From: an uncultured Bacteroidales bacterium | Lineage (GTDB): Bacteria; Bacteroidota; Bacteroidia; Bacteroidales; Muribaculaceae | Direction: 5' to 3' | NCBI GenBank assembly: GCA_947573135.1 | Contig: CANPDU010000004.1 | Location: 1 to 64,000 of the forward strand | Length of the DNA: 64,000 nucleotides | Part shown: positions 17,162 to 24,975 of the stretch, one piece after another | Position numbering within the stretch: the first letter of the stretch is position 1 | How the letters are laid out: each line of letters begins with the position of its first letter | Program-made: the position numbers and the translations under genes | The notes under the pieces: model-generated | The model's input: the letters and a program-made list of their open reading frames with translations, nothing else | Databases searched by the model: none | Told to the model about the DNA's origin: nothing

Positions 17162-18727
17162 TTATTCGGGTTGTTCGATATTTTTCTTGGATGCGCGGGA
17201 GATGTAGCGCAGCATGATGCTGATCTCAGCTGCAAGCAGCAGGGTGAAGAGGACCGCAAAGATCCAGAATGTGAGTTGGACAGAACCTGTCGTGACATCG
17301 GATATGGCGGCGCGGGTCGGCATAAGATCCTGAATTACCCATGGCTGACGGCCTACTTCGGCAACAATCCATCCGGCCTGGCTGCAGATCCACACAACGG
17401 GGATAGAGATGATGCCGAGCCAGTGGAGCCACGGTTTTTCGAGGACAGCCGTGCGGCGGTAGCACACAAAGAGCAGCACAATGAACAGCAGCATCAGATA
17501 GCCGCCGGCCATTACCATCACACGGAACGAATAAAAGGTGAGAGCCACAGGCGGAACAGCTTCCTCGGGTTTGTCGAGATAACCGTAGCCGAAATATCTG
17601 AAGTTGGCCATCACATCGGCTTTGGCCTGTTCCATGGCTGCAGTGTCGCCGGCCGATTTGGCTGCCGCATAGCGAGAGAGCGCCTCACGGGCGGCTTTAC
17701 CCATGGCGATGCGGTCGGCATAGCTGTCGCCGTAGACTGTGTCGCCGCCTGCAGTTATCGTGCGGCCTTCGATAATGTCGTTGATGCCCGGAACGAATGT
17801 GTCAGGGTCGTGGTTTGCGAGAATTGAAAGACCATAGGGTATGGAAATCTCTCCTTTGATGGCTTCAAGGTCATCACCGGGTTTCTTGTCGGGATTTACA
17901 AAGCCTACGGCCACGAGGCTCTGACCGACATTGCCATCATAAAGGCCTTCCATCGCAGCCAGTTTCATCGGCTGGACACGTGCGACTTCGACAGCCGAAC
18001 CATCGCCTGTCCACATGGTCATAACCATGCCGACGAGTCCGAACCAGGAAGCTATTTTGAGCGACTTGCGGGCAGTGTCGACATTGCGTCTGCGCCACAG
18101 CAGCCAGCTGCTCACTCCTACAACAAAGACCGCCGCAAGTACCCATCCGCTGAATACGGCATGGAAAAACTTGTTCATGGCCACGGAGTTGAACGCTACT
18201 TCGGTAAAGTTGTCCATTACATTGCGCATCTGTTCGGGATCGAATATCATGCCGACCGGATTTTGCATCCATGCGTTGGCCACAAGGATCCAGAGAGCCG
18301 ACAACGAGACTCCGATCGCAGTAAGCCAGGTTGCGGTCAGGTGAAAACGCCGGCTTACCTTGTTCCATCCGAAGAACATCACGGCCACGAACGTAGCCTC
18401 CATGAAGAAAGCCACGATTCCCTCAATCGCAAGAGGCGCGCCGAAGATGTCGCCGACAAACCAGCTGTAGTTTGACCAGTTGGTGCCGAATTCGAATTCA
18501 AGGATAATGCCTGTTGCGACGCCGCAGGCAAAGTTGATGCCGAAAAGCGTCATCCAGAATTTGGTTATTCCTTTCCACTTGGGGTCGCCGGTGCGCACAT
18601 AGATACTCTCCATGATAGCAACTATCACTGACAAACCGATTGTCAGTGGCACGAACAACCAGTGGTACATGGCCGTAAGGGCGAATTGCGCTCTCGACCA
18701 GTCTACAACTCCTAAAAGATCGTTCAT
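17162..18727 (-). CDS. cydA: Cytochrome bd quinol oxidase subunit I
   Basis: A 521-residue catalytic subunit that carries the haems b558, b595 and d. Visible family marks are the N-terminal WSRAQFALTAMYHWLFVPLT with the haem ligand His, GINFACGVATGIILEFEFGTNW, and the periplasmic quinol-binding Q-loop in the middle with a charged, Ala-rich stretch before the VPPVALTFYSFRVMVMAGG helix. It follows DUF4492 by 30 bp and precedes cydB by 12 bp. Rex, the usual NADH-responsive regulator of such genes, is encoded divergently upstream of the operon. Confidence 0.96.
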   Translation of the reverse strand: MNDLLGVVDWSRAQFALTAMYHWLFVPLTIGLSVIVAIMESIYVRTGDPKWKGITKFWMTLFGINFACGVATGIILEFEFGTNWSNYSWFVGDIFGAPLAIEGIVAFFMEATFVAVMFFGWNKVSRRFHLTATWLTAIGVSLSALWILVANAWMQNPVGMIFDPEQMRNVMDNFTEVAFNSVAMNKFFHAVFSGWVLAAVFVVGVSSWLLWRRRNVDTARKSLKIASWFGLVGMVMTMWTGDGSAVEVARVQPMKLAAMEGLYDGNVGQSLVAVGFVNPDKKPGDDLEAIKGEISIPYGLSILANHDPDTFVPGINDIIEGRTITAGGDTVYGDSYADRIAMGKAAREALSRYAAAKSAGDTAAMEQAKADVMANFRYFGYGYLDKPEEAVPPVALTFYSFRVMVMAGGYLMLLFIVLLFVCYRRTAVLEKPWLHWLGIISIPVVWICSQAGWIVAEVGRQPWVIQDLMPTRAAISDVTTGSVQLTFWIFAVLFTLLLAAEISIMLRYISRASKKNIEQPE

Positions 18728-18757
18728 TGTTGGGTGATTGTGTTTATGGTTTTAAAA

Positions 18758-18994
18758 TTAGTCAGTAGTCTGTTTGTTAATTATAAGCGCATTTCTGACG
18801 GCTTCTGCGCGTTCAGCGTCGCTGTCATAATCTGAGCCGAGTTTGTCGGGAAAGAAAAACAGTTTGAGGATGGCGAAAATAATGAATAGCTTGATTATGA
18901 TCAGCAACCACAGACTGCGTCCGACGGTCATGCTCTTGAATCCGTCAACATAAAAACGCACGACAGCAGCAATATGATCTGTCAGGCTGCTCAT
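18758..18994 (-). CDS. DUF4492 small membrane protein
   Basis: 78 residues with one central transmembrane segment (LWLLIIIKLFIIFAILKLFFFP) and a charged C-terminus. In Bacteroidetes, DUF4492 genes usually sit immediately before cydA, as here, so a role as a small accessory subunit or assembly factor of cytochrome bd is a reasonable inference. No experimental role is known to me. Its start overlaps the stop of the GH18 gene by 4 bases (ATGA). Confidence 0.85.
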   Translation of the reverse strand: MSSLTDHIAAVVRFYVDGFKSMTVGRSLWLLIIIKLFIIFAILKLFFFPDKLGSDYDSDAERAEAVRNALIINKQTTD

Positions 18995-20142
18995 TTATTT
19001 TTCTGACGGGAGATCTGACGGTGAGTCGGCACAAGTATATGGCGCCAACGCGGCGAGCCATCATTATCAGGCACGATATCCTTGGCATATTCCCACCAGA
19101 ATGTTCCGCCAAGTCCCGCACTGACGGTGAAGTCAAATTTATGGACAACGCTTTCGGGAGTTTCCATAGTTATGAACGAGTGCGATTTGTCGTCGATGAA
19201 ATAGTTCATTTTGTCGACCGGATCGTATTGCACGCGCCAGGCGGAGTTGCCATAGAGATAGGGCAGCATAGCATAATAGTCGACAAAACGGCCATAGTCG
19301 CCGATAGTCTTGCCTTCGGGTACTTTTTCGCCAGGCAGAATGCCGTTATACATAAATCCGTAACTTGCCAGACCGAGGTGCAGTTTGTTACGTGGGAAAC
19401 CATACCAGTATTTGTCGATATTGTCGCTGATAATCTGCATCGGGGTGTTGTGCGTGGCATAATCGCGCCACAGACAGCCGCCGAGATCGTAGGCCATAAG
19501 GTTGATGTGATCGACGGCGTCGGCAAAAGTTTTGCGGTGTTCGTCGGGGTAGTTGGCTTCAGCCGAAAGAGCCGAAGATAGCAGATATTTTTTACCGGTA
19601 ATATTGGATAGCGAGTCGAGAGATTTGCGGAGCGACGCCATAAGCAGGGCATGCCGGTCGAAATGGCGCCACACATCGATCTCCCAGTCGATGTCGAGAC
19701 CGTCGAAATCCATTATGTCTACGGTCTTTGCGAGCACGCGGCACATCTTGTCGAGGCGCACGTCGTCGAGCGACGTGTAGAGCAGATCGTTGCCGACCGA
19801 CCACAGAGCTTTTGTTCCGGCAGCGTGCGCGCTGTCAACTGACAGGGCGAAAAGATCGCGTTTGGTCAGCGGAGCTATAGCGTCGCGGTCGGCAAGAATG
19901 CTGTCGATTGTTCTGTCGAAATCGTCGCGGCTCTGCCACATCGATTTGTCCATCAGGTAGACCATATCGAAGTTACCGAAATCGATGCGGTTAACGAAAT
20001 CAGAGTCACGCAGATTCCCTTGCCAGATATATGCTGACATCGGAAGCCGGTCGCAGGATCTGATCTCCCGGTCAGCCGCAGCGGCTGTGATCGCTGTCTG
20101 GGTCATCAGCAGAAACGCCAGAATTGATTTTATACAGTTCAT
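18991..20142 (-). CDS. Glycoside hydrolase family 18-like protein
   Basis: Start chosen at the ATG at 20142 (383 residues), which gives a signal peptide (NCIKSILAFLLMTQTAITAAAA). The catalytic motif DFDGLDIDWE (residues 145-154) keeps the DxxDxDxE pattern with Glu154 as likely acid. A later stretch, VDHINLMAYDLGG, fits the GH18 substrate-binding Met/Tyr/Asp. The closest known types are the secreted chitinase/endo-beta-N-acetylglucosaminidase-like proteins of Bacteroidales that act on N-glycans or peptidoglycan-type sugars. Oddly, its 3' end overlaps DUF4492, making it the first gene of the cyd operon. Confidence 0.87.
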   Translation of the reverse strand: MNCIKSILAFLLMTQTAITAAAADREIRSCDRLPMSAYIWQGNLRDSDFVNRIDFGNFDMVYLMDKSMWQSRDDFDRTIDSILADRDAIAPLTKRDLFALSVDSAHAAGTKALWSVGNDLLYTSLDDVRLDKMCRVLAKTVDIMDFDGLDIDWEIDVWRHFDRHALLMASLRKSLDSLSNITGKKYLLSSALSAEANYPDEHRKTFADAVDHINLMAYDLGGCLWRDYATHNTPMQIISDNIDKYWYGFPRNKLHLGLASYGFMYNGILPGEKVPEGKTIGDYGRFVDYYAMLPYLYGNSAWRVQYDPVDKMNYFIDDKSHSFITMETPESVVHKFDFTVSAGLGGTFWWEYAKDIVPDNDGSPRWRHILVPTHRQISRQKNK

Positions 20143-20154
20143 TATATAGATTTT

Positions 20155-20184
20155 TTGTGTTAAAAATAACAATTCACAAATATA
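20155..20184 (-). promoter_or_regulatory. Promoter of the GH18-cyd operon with a Rex-like dyad at the start site
   Basis: A perfect -7 box TATATTTG lies at 20177-20184 on the minus strand. Directly downstream, TTGTTATTTTTAACACAA (20155-20172) matches 10 of the 14 fixed positions of the Rex consensus TTGTGAA-N4-TTCACAA. A dyad there would overlap the transcription start, as expected for a repressor. Rex itself is encoded 141 bp away in the opposite direction. The site is a candidate, not a certainty. Confidence 0.5.
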
Positions 20185-20279
20185 AGTATTTTTTTAAGAC
20201 TTAAGCGCGGAGACGGCCAAAATCAAGGCGAACGGGATGATTTTAGGTCAATGTTGGTCGCAATGTCGCAAAATTTCGC

Positions 20280-20287
20280 TAAATTTG
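20280..20287 (+). promoter_or_regulatory. -7 box (TAAATTTG) for rex
   Basis: Exact TAnnTTTG match 26 bases before the rex ATG at 20313. A TTGG at 20254-20257 is a weak -33 candidate. Confidence 0.55.
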
Positions 20288-20312
20288 TGCATATAACTGA
20301 TTGATCGAAATC

Positions 20313-20966
20313 ATGAATGAAAACCAAATGACAAGCAATCGCGAGCTGCTTCCCGAACCGACTATAAGAAGGTTGCCGTGGTATCTCGCATATGTTTCGA
20401 TGCTGCGCAAGAACAATGTCGAATATGTTTCGTCGACAAAGATAGCCGACGAACTCGCCGTCGACTCTTCGCAGATAGCCAAAGATCTGTCTTTTCTGAA
20501 TATAAAAGGTAAAACAAGGATAGGCTATGAGGTGGCGTCGCTCGAGACCGCACTTCAGGATTTTCTCGGGTTCGGGCAGTCGCACAATGCTGTGATGGTC
20601 GGGTCGGGCAGTCTCGGCGCGGCATTGATCTCAGACTCGGGCCTTCAGCGTTACGGGCTAAATATTGTAGCCGGAGTCGATATCGATCCGGCTATCGTAG
20701 GAACTAAAATCGGCGGCATTCCGATCTATCATGTCGACCGGTTGAAAGAACTTGTGAAAAAACTTAATATCCGCATAGGTATAGTCGCTGTGCCTGTCGA
20801 CAGCGCACAGGATGTAGCCGACACAATGGTTGCGGCCGGAATCAAAGGCATCTGGAATTTTACTCCTTACCGTATCAGGGTGCGTGACGGAGTGGTGATC
20901 GCCAACACGTCGATCTACTCTCATCTGGCACTGATGTACAACCGTCTCGGAACTCTTAATCTCTGA
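20313..20966 (+). CDS. rex: Redox-sensing transcriptional repressor Rex
   Basis: A 217-residue dimeric repressor that senses the NADH/NAD+ ratio. The N-terminal winged helix has ADELAVDSSQIAKDLSFL. The Rossmann half begins VMVGSGSLGAALI (GxGxxG, about 95-106), and a C-terminal domain-swapped helix ends the protein. I use the ATG at 20313 rather than the in-frame TTG 12 bases upstream. It is divergent from the GH18-cydAB operon, its likely target, and leads a short operon with the FAH-like gene and yigZ. Confidence 0.95.
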   Translation: MNENQMTSNRELLPEPTIRRLPWYLAYVSMLRKNNVEYVSSTKIADELAVDSSQIAKDLSFLNIKGKTRIGYEVASLETALQDFLGFGQSHNAVMVGSGSLGAALISDSGLQRYGLNIVAGVDIDPAIVGTKIGGIPIYHVDRLKELVKKLNIRIGIVAVPVDSAQDVADTMVAAGIKGIWNFTPYRIRVRDGVVIANTSIYSHLALMYNRLGTLNL

Positions 20967-20971
20967 AGGAC

Positions 20972-21505
20972 GTGAAAGCTATTTTGATCGACGGAAACCG
21001 GGCCAGACATTATGCCGACTCAGCTCAGCAACGTAACAGGCAGCCATGGTTTGTGCCCGATGAAGGCTGCAAATGGGTTGCGGTTGTATGTCCGGCCGTC
21101 AGAATAAGCAGGCTCGGTACACATATAGCGCCGAAGTTTGCGGGCCGGTATTACAATGAGGCGGCGGCGCTGTGTCTGTTTATGCCCAAAGATGTTTCAT
21201 GCGATCCTATGACCGCCGACGAACGATATTTCATGATGGATTCGGCCTATTGCGTCGGAGACTTCCGGCCGGCAGGGTCAGCCGATACGGTTCATGTGAT
21301 TTCAGCGGATGGCAGGGAGATAACGTTTACAATGTCAGATCTCGATGCCGACCGCGCGGTCAGCGGACTCTCGGATTTTATGACTCTCAAAATGGGCGAT
21401 CTTGTGATCTTCGGAAACAGATCCATGACGGTCGGACTTGTTGAAAACGGCAGACTGGATGTCGCTTTAGACGGAGTGCTGTCGGTCGAATTGCGAATCA
21501 AATAG
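20972..21505 (+). CDS. Degenerate fumarylacetoacetate hydrolase (FAH)-like protein
   Basis: A 177-residue protein with a GTG start, 5 bp after rex. Two stretches look like landmarks of the Bacteroidetes FAH-domain family: VRISRLGTHIAPKFAGRYYN, and near the end FMTLKMGDLVIFGN, which resembles the family's FTLKxGDLIFTG. The family's metal-binding acidic residues and the FTARDLQ-type stretch between them are not recognisable, and the protein is shorter than the usual 200 or more residues. It therefore probably keeps the fold but not the hydrolase/decarboxylase activity. This family call comes from remembered sequence pattern, not a search. It lies between rex and yigZ on the same strand. Confidence 0.6.
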   Translation: MKAILIDGNRARHYADSAQQRNRQPWFVPDEGCKWVAVVCPAVRISRLGTHIAPKFAGRYYNEAAALCLFMPKDVSCDPMTADERYFMMDSAYCVGDFRPAGSADTVHVISADGREITFTMSDLDADRAVSGLSDFMTLKMGDLVIFGNRSMTVGLVENGRLDVALDGVLSVELRIK

Positions 21506-21510
21506 GCCAT

Positions 21511-22113
21511 ATGGGAGACAGTTTTCAGACTATAGCCGGGCCTTCGGAAGGCATTTACAAGGAAAAAATGAGCAAATTTCTTGCGTTTGCTTTTCCCGTT
21601 GAGGAAGCCTCGCAAGCGAAAGCTTATATTGCCGAATTTCAAAAAAAATATTATGACGCCCGTCATGTGTGCTGGGCGTATATGATCGGGGCGGCGCGAA
21701 CCGAATTTCAGTCAAATGACAACGGTGAGCCGTCGGGGACGGCCGGGAAGCCGATATTAGGTCAGATCAATTCGTTTGGCCTGACTAATGTAGTAATAAT
21801 TGTTGTAAGGTATTTCGGGGGGATCAAGCTCGGGACTTCGGGCCTTATCGTCGCATACAGGGAGGCTGCGCGTGAGGCTCTGACTGCGGCCGAGATAATC
21901 GAATGCCATGAGACGGCCGATGTGAGTTTCACATTTCCATATCTGGCTATGAATGACGTGATGAGATTGTGTAAGAACGGCGACGCAGAGATAATGAGTC
22001 AGACATTCGACAATTCGTGTGAGATGACACTCCGGGTCAGACGCGATAATGCGGAGGCTCTCAGAGCACGTCTTCGGGATATTGACGGGGTAAGCCTCCG
22101 TCAAGATGAATGA
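21511..22113 (+). CDS. yigZ: YigZ/IMPACT (UPF0029) family protein
   Basis: A 200-residue protein with the UPF0029 signature: KKYYDARHVCWAYMIG, the FQSNDNGEPSGTAGKPIL stretch and VVRYFGGIKLGTSGL. A C-terminal ferredoxin-like DUF1949 part follows from about 140. The bacterial members have no settled function; the eukaryotic relative IMPACT regulates GCN2. The last 53 bases overlap the 3' end of the convergent nrdG gene. Confidence 0.92.
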   Translation: MGDSFQTIAGPSEGIYKEKMSKFLAFAFPVEEASQAKAYIAEFQKKYYDARHVCWAYMIGAARTEFQSNDNGEPSGTAGKPILGQINSFGLTNVVIIVVRYFGGIKLGTSGLIVAYREAAREALTAAEIIECHETADVSFTFPYLAMNDVMRLCKNGDAEIMSQTFDNSCEMTLRVRRDNAEALRARLRDIDGVSLRQDE

Positions 22114-22552
22114 TGCGCTGATTTGACGATCCCCTGAAGCGGAGATCGGTGTCGCGGAGAGCCTCGACGAAAGGACCGTCGACAATAACATCGACAAGAG
22201 ATAAAATTTCGTGATAACGTGGATCTGCGGCGAGCCGCTCGTAGGTAAAACCCGTGTAGCACCATATTGTCTTGCCCACGGCCTTTATGGCGCGGGCAAG
22301 AACAACGAGTGCCTGATATTGGTAGAGGGGATCACCGCCTGAAAAGGTGACGTTGAAATCATTTTCGACAATGCGGTCCATGAGCTCAGTGACGGTCATA
22401 TCATGACCGGCTTTGAAATCCCATGTCGAGGGATTGTGGCATCCCGGACAGCGATGATCACAACCGGCGAAATAGATCGAGGTCCGCAGTCCGGGACCAT
22501 CGACCGATGTGCCGTCGATGATATCGATAACCCTAAGGGTTGTGCTTTCCAT
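22061..22552 (-). CDS. nrdG: Anaerobic ribonucleotide reductase activating protein (radical SAM)
   Basis: A 163-residue radical SAM enzyme that makes the glycyl radical on NrdD. The [4Fe-4S] ligands lie in CDHRCPGC (Cys31, 35, 38). A GGxP-like SGGDPLYQ follows, as in activases. Its start codon shares one base with the nrdD stop (TAATG), so translation is coupled. Its 3' end overlaps yigZ tail to tail. Confidence 0.95.
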   Translation of the reverse strand: MESTTLRVIDIIDGTSVDGPGLRTSIYFAGCDHRCPGCHNPSTWDFKAGHDMTVTELMDRIVENDFNVTFSGGDPLYQYQALVVLARAIKAVGKTIWCYTGFTYERLAADPRYHEILSLVDVIVDGPFVEALRDTDLRFRGSSNQRIIHLDGGLPRQYPEDVL

Positions 22553-24759
22553 TATTTATGAACGACGCGGTCGTTGAGTTCGGCGAGTTTCGCGCTGTTC
22601 CATCGGTCAGTAGTCCCGACGAGATAGCCGGTGATGCGCTGGAGTTTATCGATGTTGTGGCAGCCGCATTTCGGGCAGGTGTCGAGCGTATCGGCCGCAT
22701 TTTCGTATCCGCAGTCCATGCAGCGGTTGCGGTTATGGTTGACAGAGCAGTAACCGATGTTGTTTCGGTCCATGAGAGCTACGATGTCGGCAATAGCCTC
22801 GGGATTGTGGGTGGCGTCGCCGTCGATCTCAACATAGAAAATATGTCCGCCGCGTGTGAGTTCATGATATGGAGCCTCGATTTCGGCTTTATGCTTAGGC
22901 GAACAGTGGTAGTAGACCGGCACATGATTAGAGTTGGTGTAGTAGATCTTATCTGTTATGCCGGGTATAATGCCAAACGATTTACGGTCCTTGACGGTGA
23001 ATTTGCCTGAGAGACCTTCGGCCGGTGTCGCGAGAATGGAATAATTGTGATCATAGCGCTCGGAAAATTCGTTGGCGCGGCTTCGCATGTGGCTGACGAT
23101 GCGGAGACCGAGCTGCTGCGACGCGTCGCTCTCGCCGTGATGTTTCCCGGTGAGCGCCACAAGACACTCGGCGAGACCGATGAAACCGATGCCGAGAGTG
23201 CCGTGGTTGATGACCGGCTCAATGGTGTCGGTGGGTTTGAGAACTTCGGCTCCGTTCCACAGACGCGACATCAGGAGCGGGAACTGCTTGGCGAGGGCGG
23301 TTTTCTGGAAGTTGAAACGGTCGTCGAGCTGTCGGGCGGCTATTTCAAGAACGTTGTCGAGGCGCTTGAAGAATGTTTCGATACGCTCGGCCTCGTCGCG
23401 TATGCCCATACATTCGATGGCTATGCGCACGATATTGATAGTGGTGAAGCTGAGATTGCCTCGGCCGATAGACGTTTTTTCGCCGTAACGGTCTTCGAAC
23501 ACACGTGTGCGGCAACCCATTGTGGCCACTTCGTAGTTGTAGCGCTTGGGATCGTCGGCACGCCATTTTTTGTGCTGATTGAAAGTGGCGTCGAGATTTA
23601 CGAAATTGGGGAAGAAACGCCGGGCTGTCACTTTGCATGCGAGTTTGAAGAGGTCGCCGTTGCGGTCTTCGGGCAGATAGCTCACGCCGCGTTTCTTTTT
23701 CCAGATCTGAATCGGGAAAATCGCTGTCGCACCGTTGCCTACGCCTTCATAGGTGGTGTTGAGGATTTCGCGGATGATGCAACGGCCTTCGGCAGAGGTG
23801 TCGGTGCCGTAGTTGATCGAACTGAAAACTACCTGATTGCCGCCTCGCGAGTGGATGGTGTTCATGTTGTGGATGAATGCCTCCATGGCCTGGTGTACAC
23901 GGCTGACAGTGCGGTTGACGGCATGCTGCACAATGCGATCCTCGCCCTTCAGACCGTCGAGCGGACATTTGATATAGTCGTCAAACCGGCGATCGTAGAG
24001 ATGAGAGTAGTCGGCTCCGTCGAGAGCTTCGAGATTTTTGATCTCTTCTATGTAAGACGAACGCACATAGGGAGCGAGATAGAAGTCGAATGCCGGAATT
24101 GCCTGTCCGCCGTGCATCTCATTCTGGGCTGTTTCGAGAGATATGCAACCGATGATGCTCGCGGTCTCGATGCGTTTAGCCGGACGAGACTCGCCGTGGC
24201 CGGCGATAAAACCATTCTCGAGTATGCGGTCGAGCGGATGCTGGACGCAAGTGAGGCTTTTTGTCGGATAATAGTCTTTGTCATGGATGTGGATGTAGCC
24301 GTGGCGTACTGCTTCGCGGGCTTCGGGTGAGAGAAGATAATCGTCGACAAAGGGCTTCGTGGTCTCGCTGGCAAATTTCATCATCATTCCTGCCGGCGAA
24401 TCGGTGTTCATGTTGGCGTTCTCGCGGGTGATATCGTTGTTTTTTGCCTCGATTATCTCCTGGAACATGTCGCGAGTCTTAGCGCGGCGCGCGATGCTTC
24501 GCTGGTCGCGGTAGGCGATATAGCGTTTTGCCACTTCTTTGCGCGGCGAGTTCATCAGCTCAAGCTCGACAAGATCCTGAATCTCTTCGACCGACATGCG
24601 TTCGTTGCCGTTGAAACCGATGCGATCGGTGATTTTATGGATGAGTGCCTCGTCTTCGCCAAGTTCGGTCTGAAGCATGGCCTTGCGGATTGCGGCTTTG
24701 ATTTTTTCTTCGTTATAGCCCACTACGCGGCCATCACGTTTGACAACGGTCTGTATCAT
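22552..24759 (-). CDS. nrdD: Anaerobic ribonucleoside-triphosphate reductase (class III)
   Basis: A 735-residue oxygen-sensitive enzyme that reduces NTPs to dNTPs using a glycyl radical and formate. An N-terminal ATP-cone (about 3-90) starts IQTVVKRDGRVVGYNEEKI. The C-terminal zinc site has CMDCG and CPKCG pairs, and the glycyl radical loop RITGY places Gly711. It forms a two-gene operon with nrdG. The leader contains a terminator-like hairpin (24802-24824) that could allow attenuation. Confidence 0.96.
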   Translation of the reverse strand: MIQTVVKRDGRVVGYNEEKIKAAIRKAMLQTELGEDEALIHKITDRIGFNGNERMSVEEIQDLVELELMNSPRKEVAKRYIAYRDQRSIARRAKTRDMFQEIIEAKNNDITRENANMNTDSPAGMMMKFASETTKPFVDDYLLSPEAREAVRHGYIHIHDKDYYPTKSLTCVQHPLDRILENGFIAGHGESRPAKRIETASIIGCISLETAQNEMHGGQAIPAFDFYLAPYVRSSYIEEIKNLEALDGADYSHLYDRRFDDYIKCPLDGLKGEDRIVQHAVNRTVSRVHQAMEAFIHNMNTIHSRGGNQVVFSSINYGTDTSAEGRCIIREILNTTYEGVGNGATAIFPIQIWKKKRGVSYLPEDRNGDLFKLACKVTARRFFPNFVNLDATFNQHKKWRADDPKRYNYEVATMGCRTRVFEDRYGEKTSIGRGNLSFTTINIVRIAIECMGIRDEAERIETFFKRLDNVLEIAARQLDDRFNFQKTALAKQFPLLMSRLWNGAEVLKPTDTIEPVINHGTLGIGFIGLAECLVALTGKHHGESDASQQLGLRIVSHMRSRANEFSERYDHNYSILATPAEGLSGKFTVKDRKSFGIIPGITDKIYYTNSNHVPVYYHCSPKHKAEIEAPYHELTRGGHIFYVEIDGDATHNPEAIADIVALMDRNNIGYCSVNHNRNRCMDCGYENAADTLDTCPKCGCHNIDKLQRITGYLVGTTDRWNSAKLAELNDRVVHK

Positions 24760-24801
24760 GTCGGTTTTAAAATTGGATTTACGAATTAGAAATAAAGTAA
24801 A

Positions 24802-24861
24802 AAGCCGATCATTGTGATCGACTTTGCAAAGCTATGAATATTATGTCAGACTGCAAAATTA
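24802..24861 (-). promoter_or_regulatory. nrdDG promoter and leader with terminator-like hairpin
   Basis: A -7 box TAATTTTG lies at 24854-24861 and a second possible box, TAGCTTTG, at 24827-24834. Between the first box and the gene, AAGTCGATCA pairs with TGATCGGCTT (24802-24824, 10-bp arms with one mismatch, 3-base loop) and is followed on the minus strand by TTTTACTTTATTT, an intrinsic-terminator layout. It ends 42 bases before the nrdD ATG. It may be an attenuator, or the terminator of the upstream eptA-like gene whose stop is at 24976. Confidence 0.5.
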
Positions 24862-24975
24862 ATTTCGCTAAAGTTTTTAATAAAAATATATTTTGGAAAA
24901 CTTTTTAATCTATTTAAAAATGTAAATCATTGAATTACATTATATTATAAAATTTTTCGGGAAACTTCATTGCAA

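Noticed and set aside
23047..24330. Long plus-strand open frame (427 codons) opposite nrdD
   Set aside because: It is a shadow of the nrdD reading frame, with no start context, promoter or family features; nrdD is unambiguous.
24760..24975. Search for NrdR boxes upstream of nrdD
   Set aside because: No convincing pair of NrdR-like boxes; only the hairpin and -7 boxes stand out.
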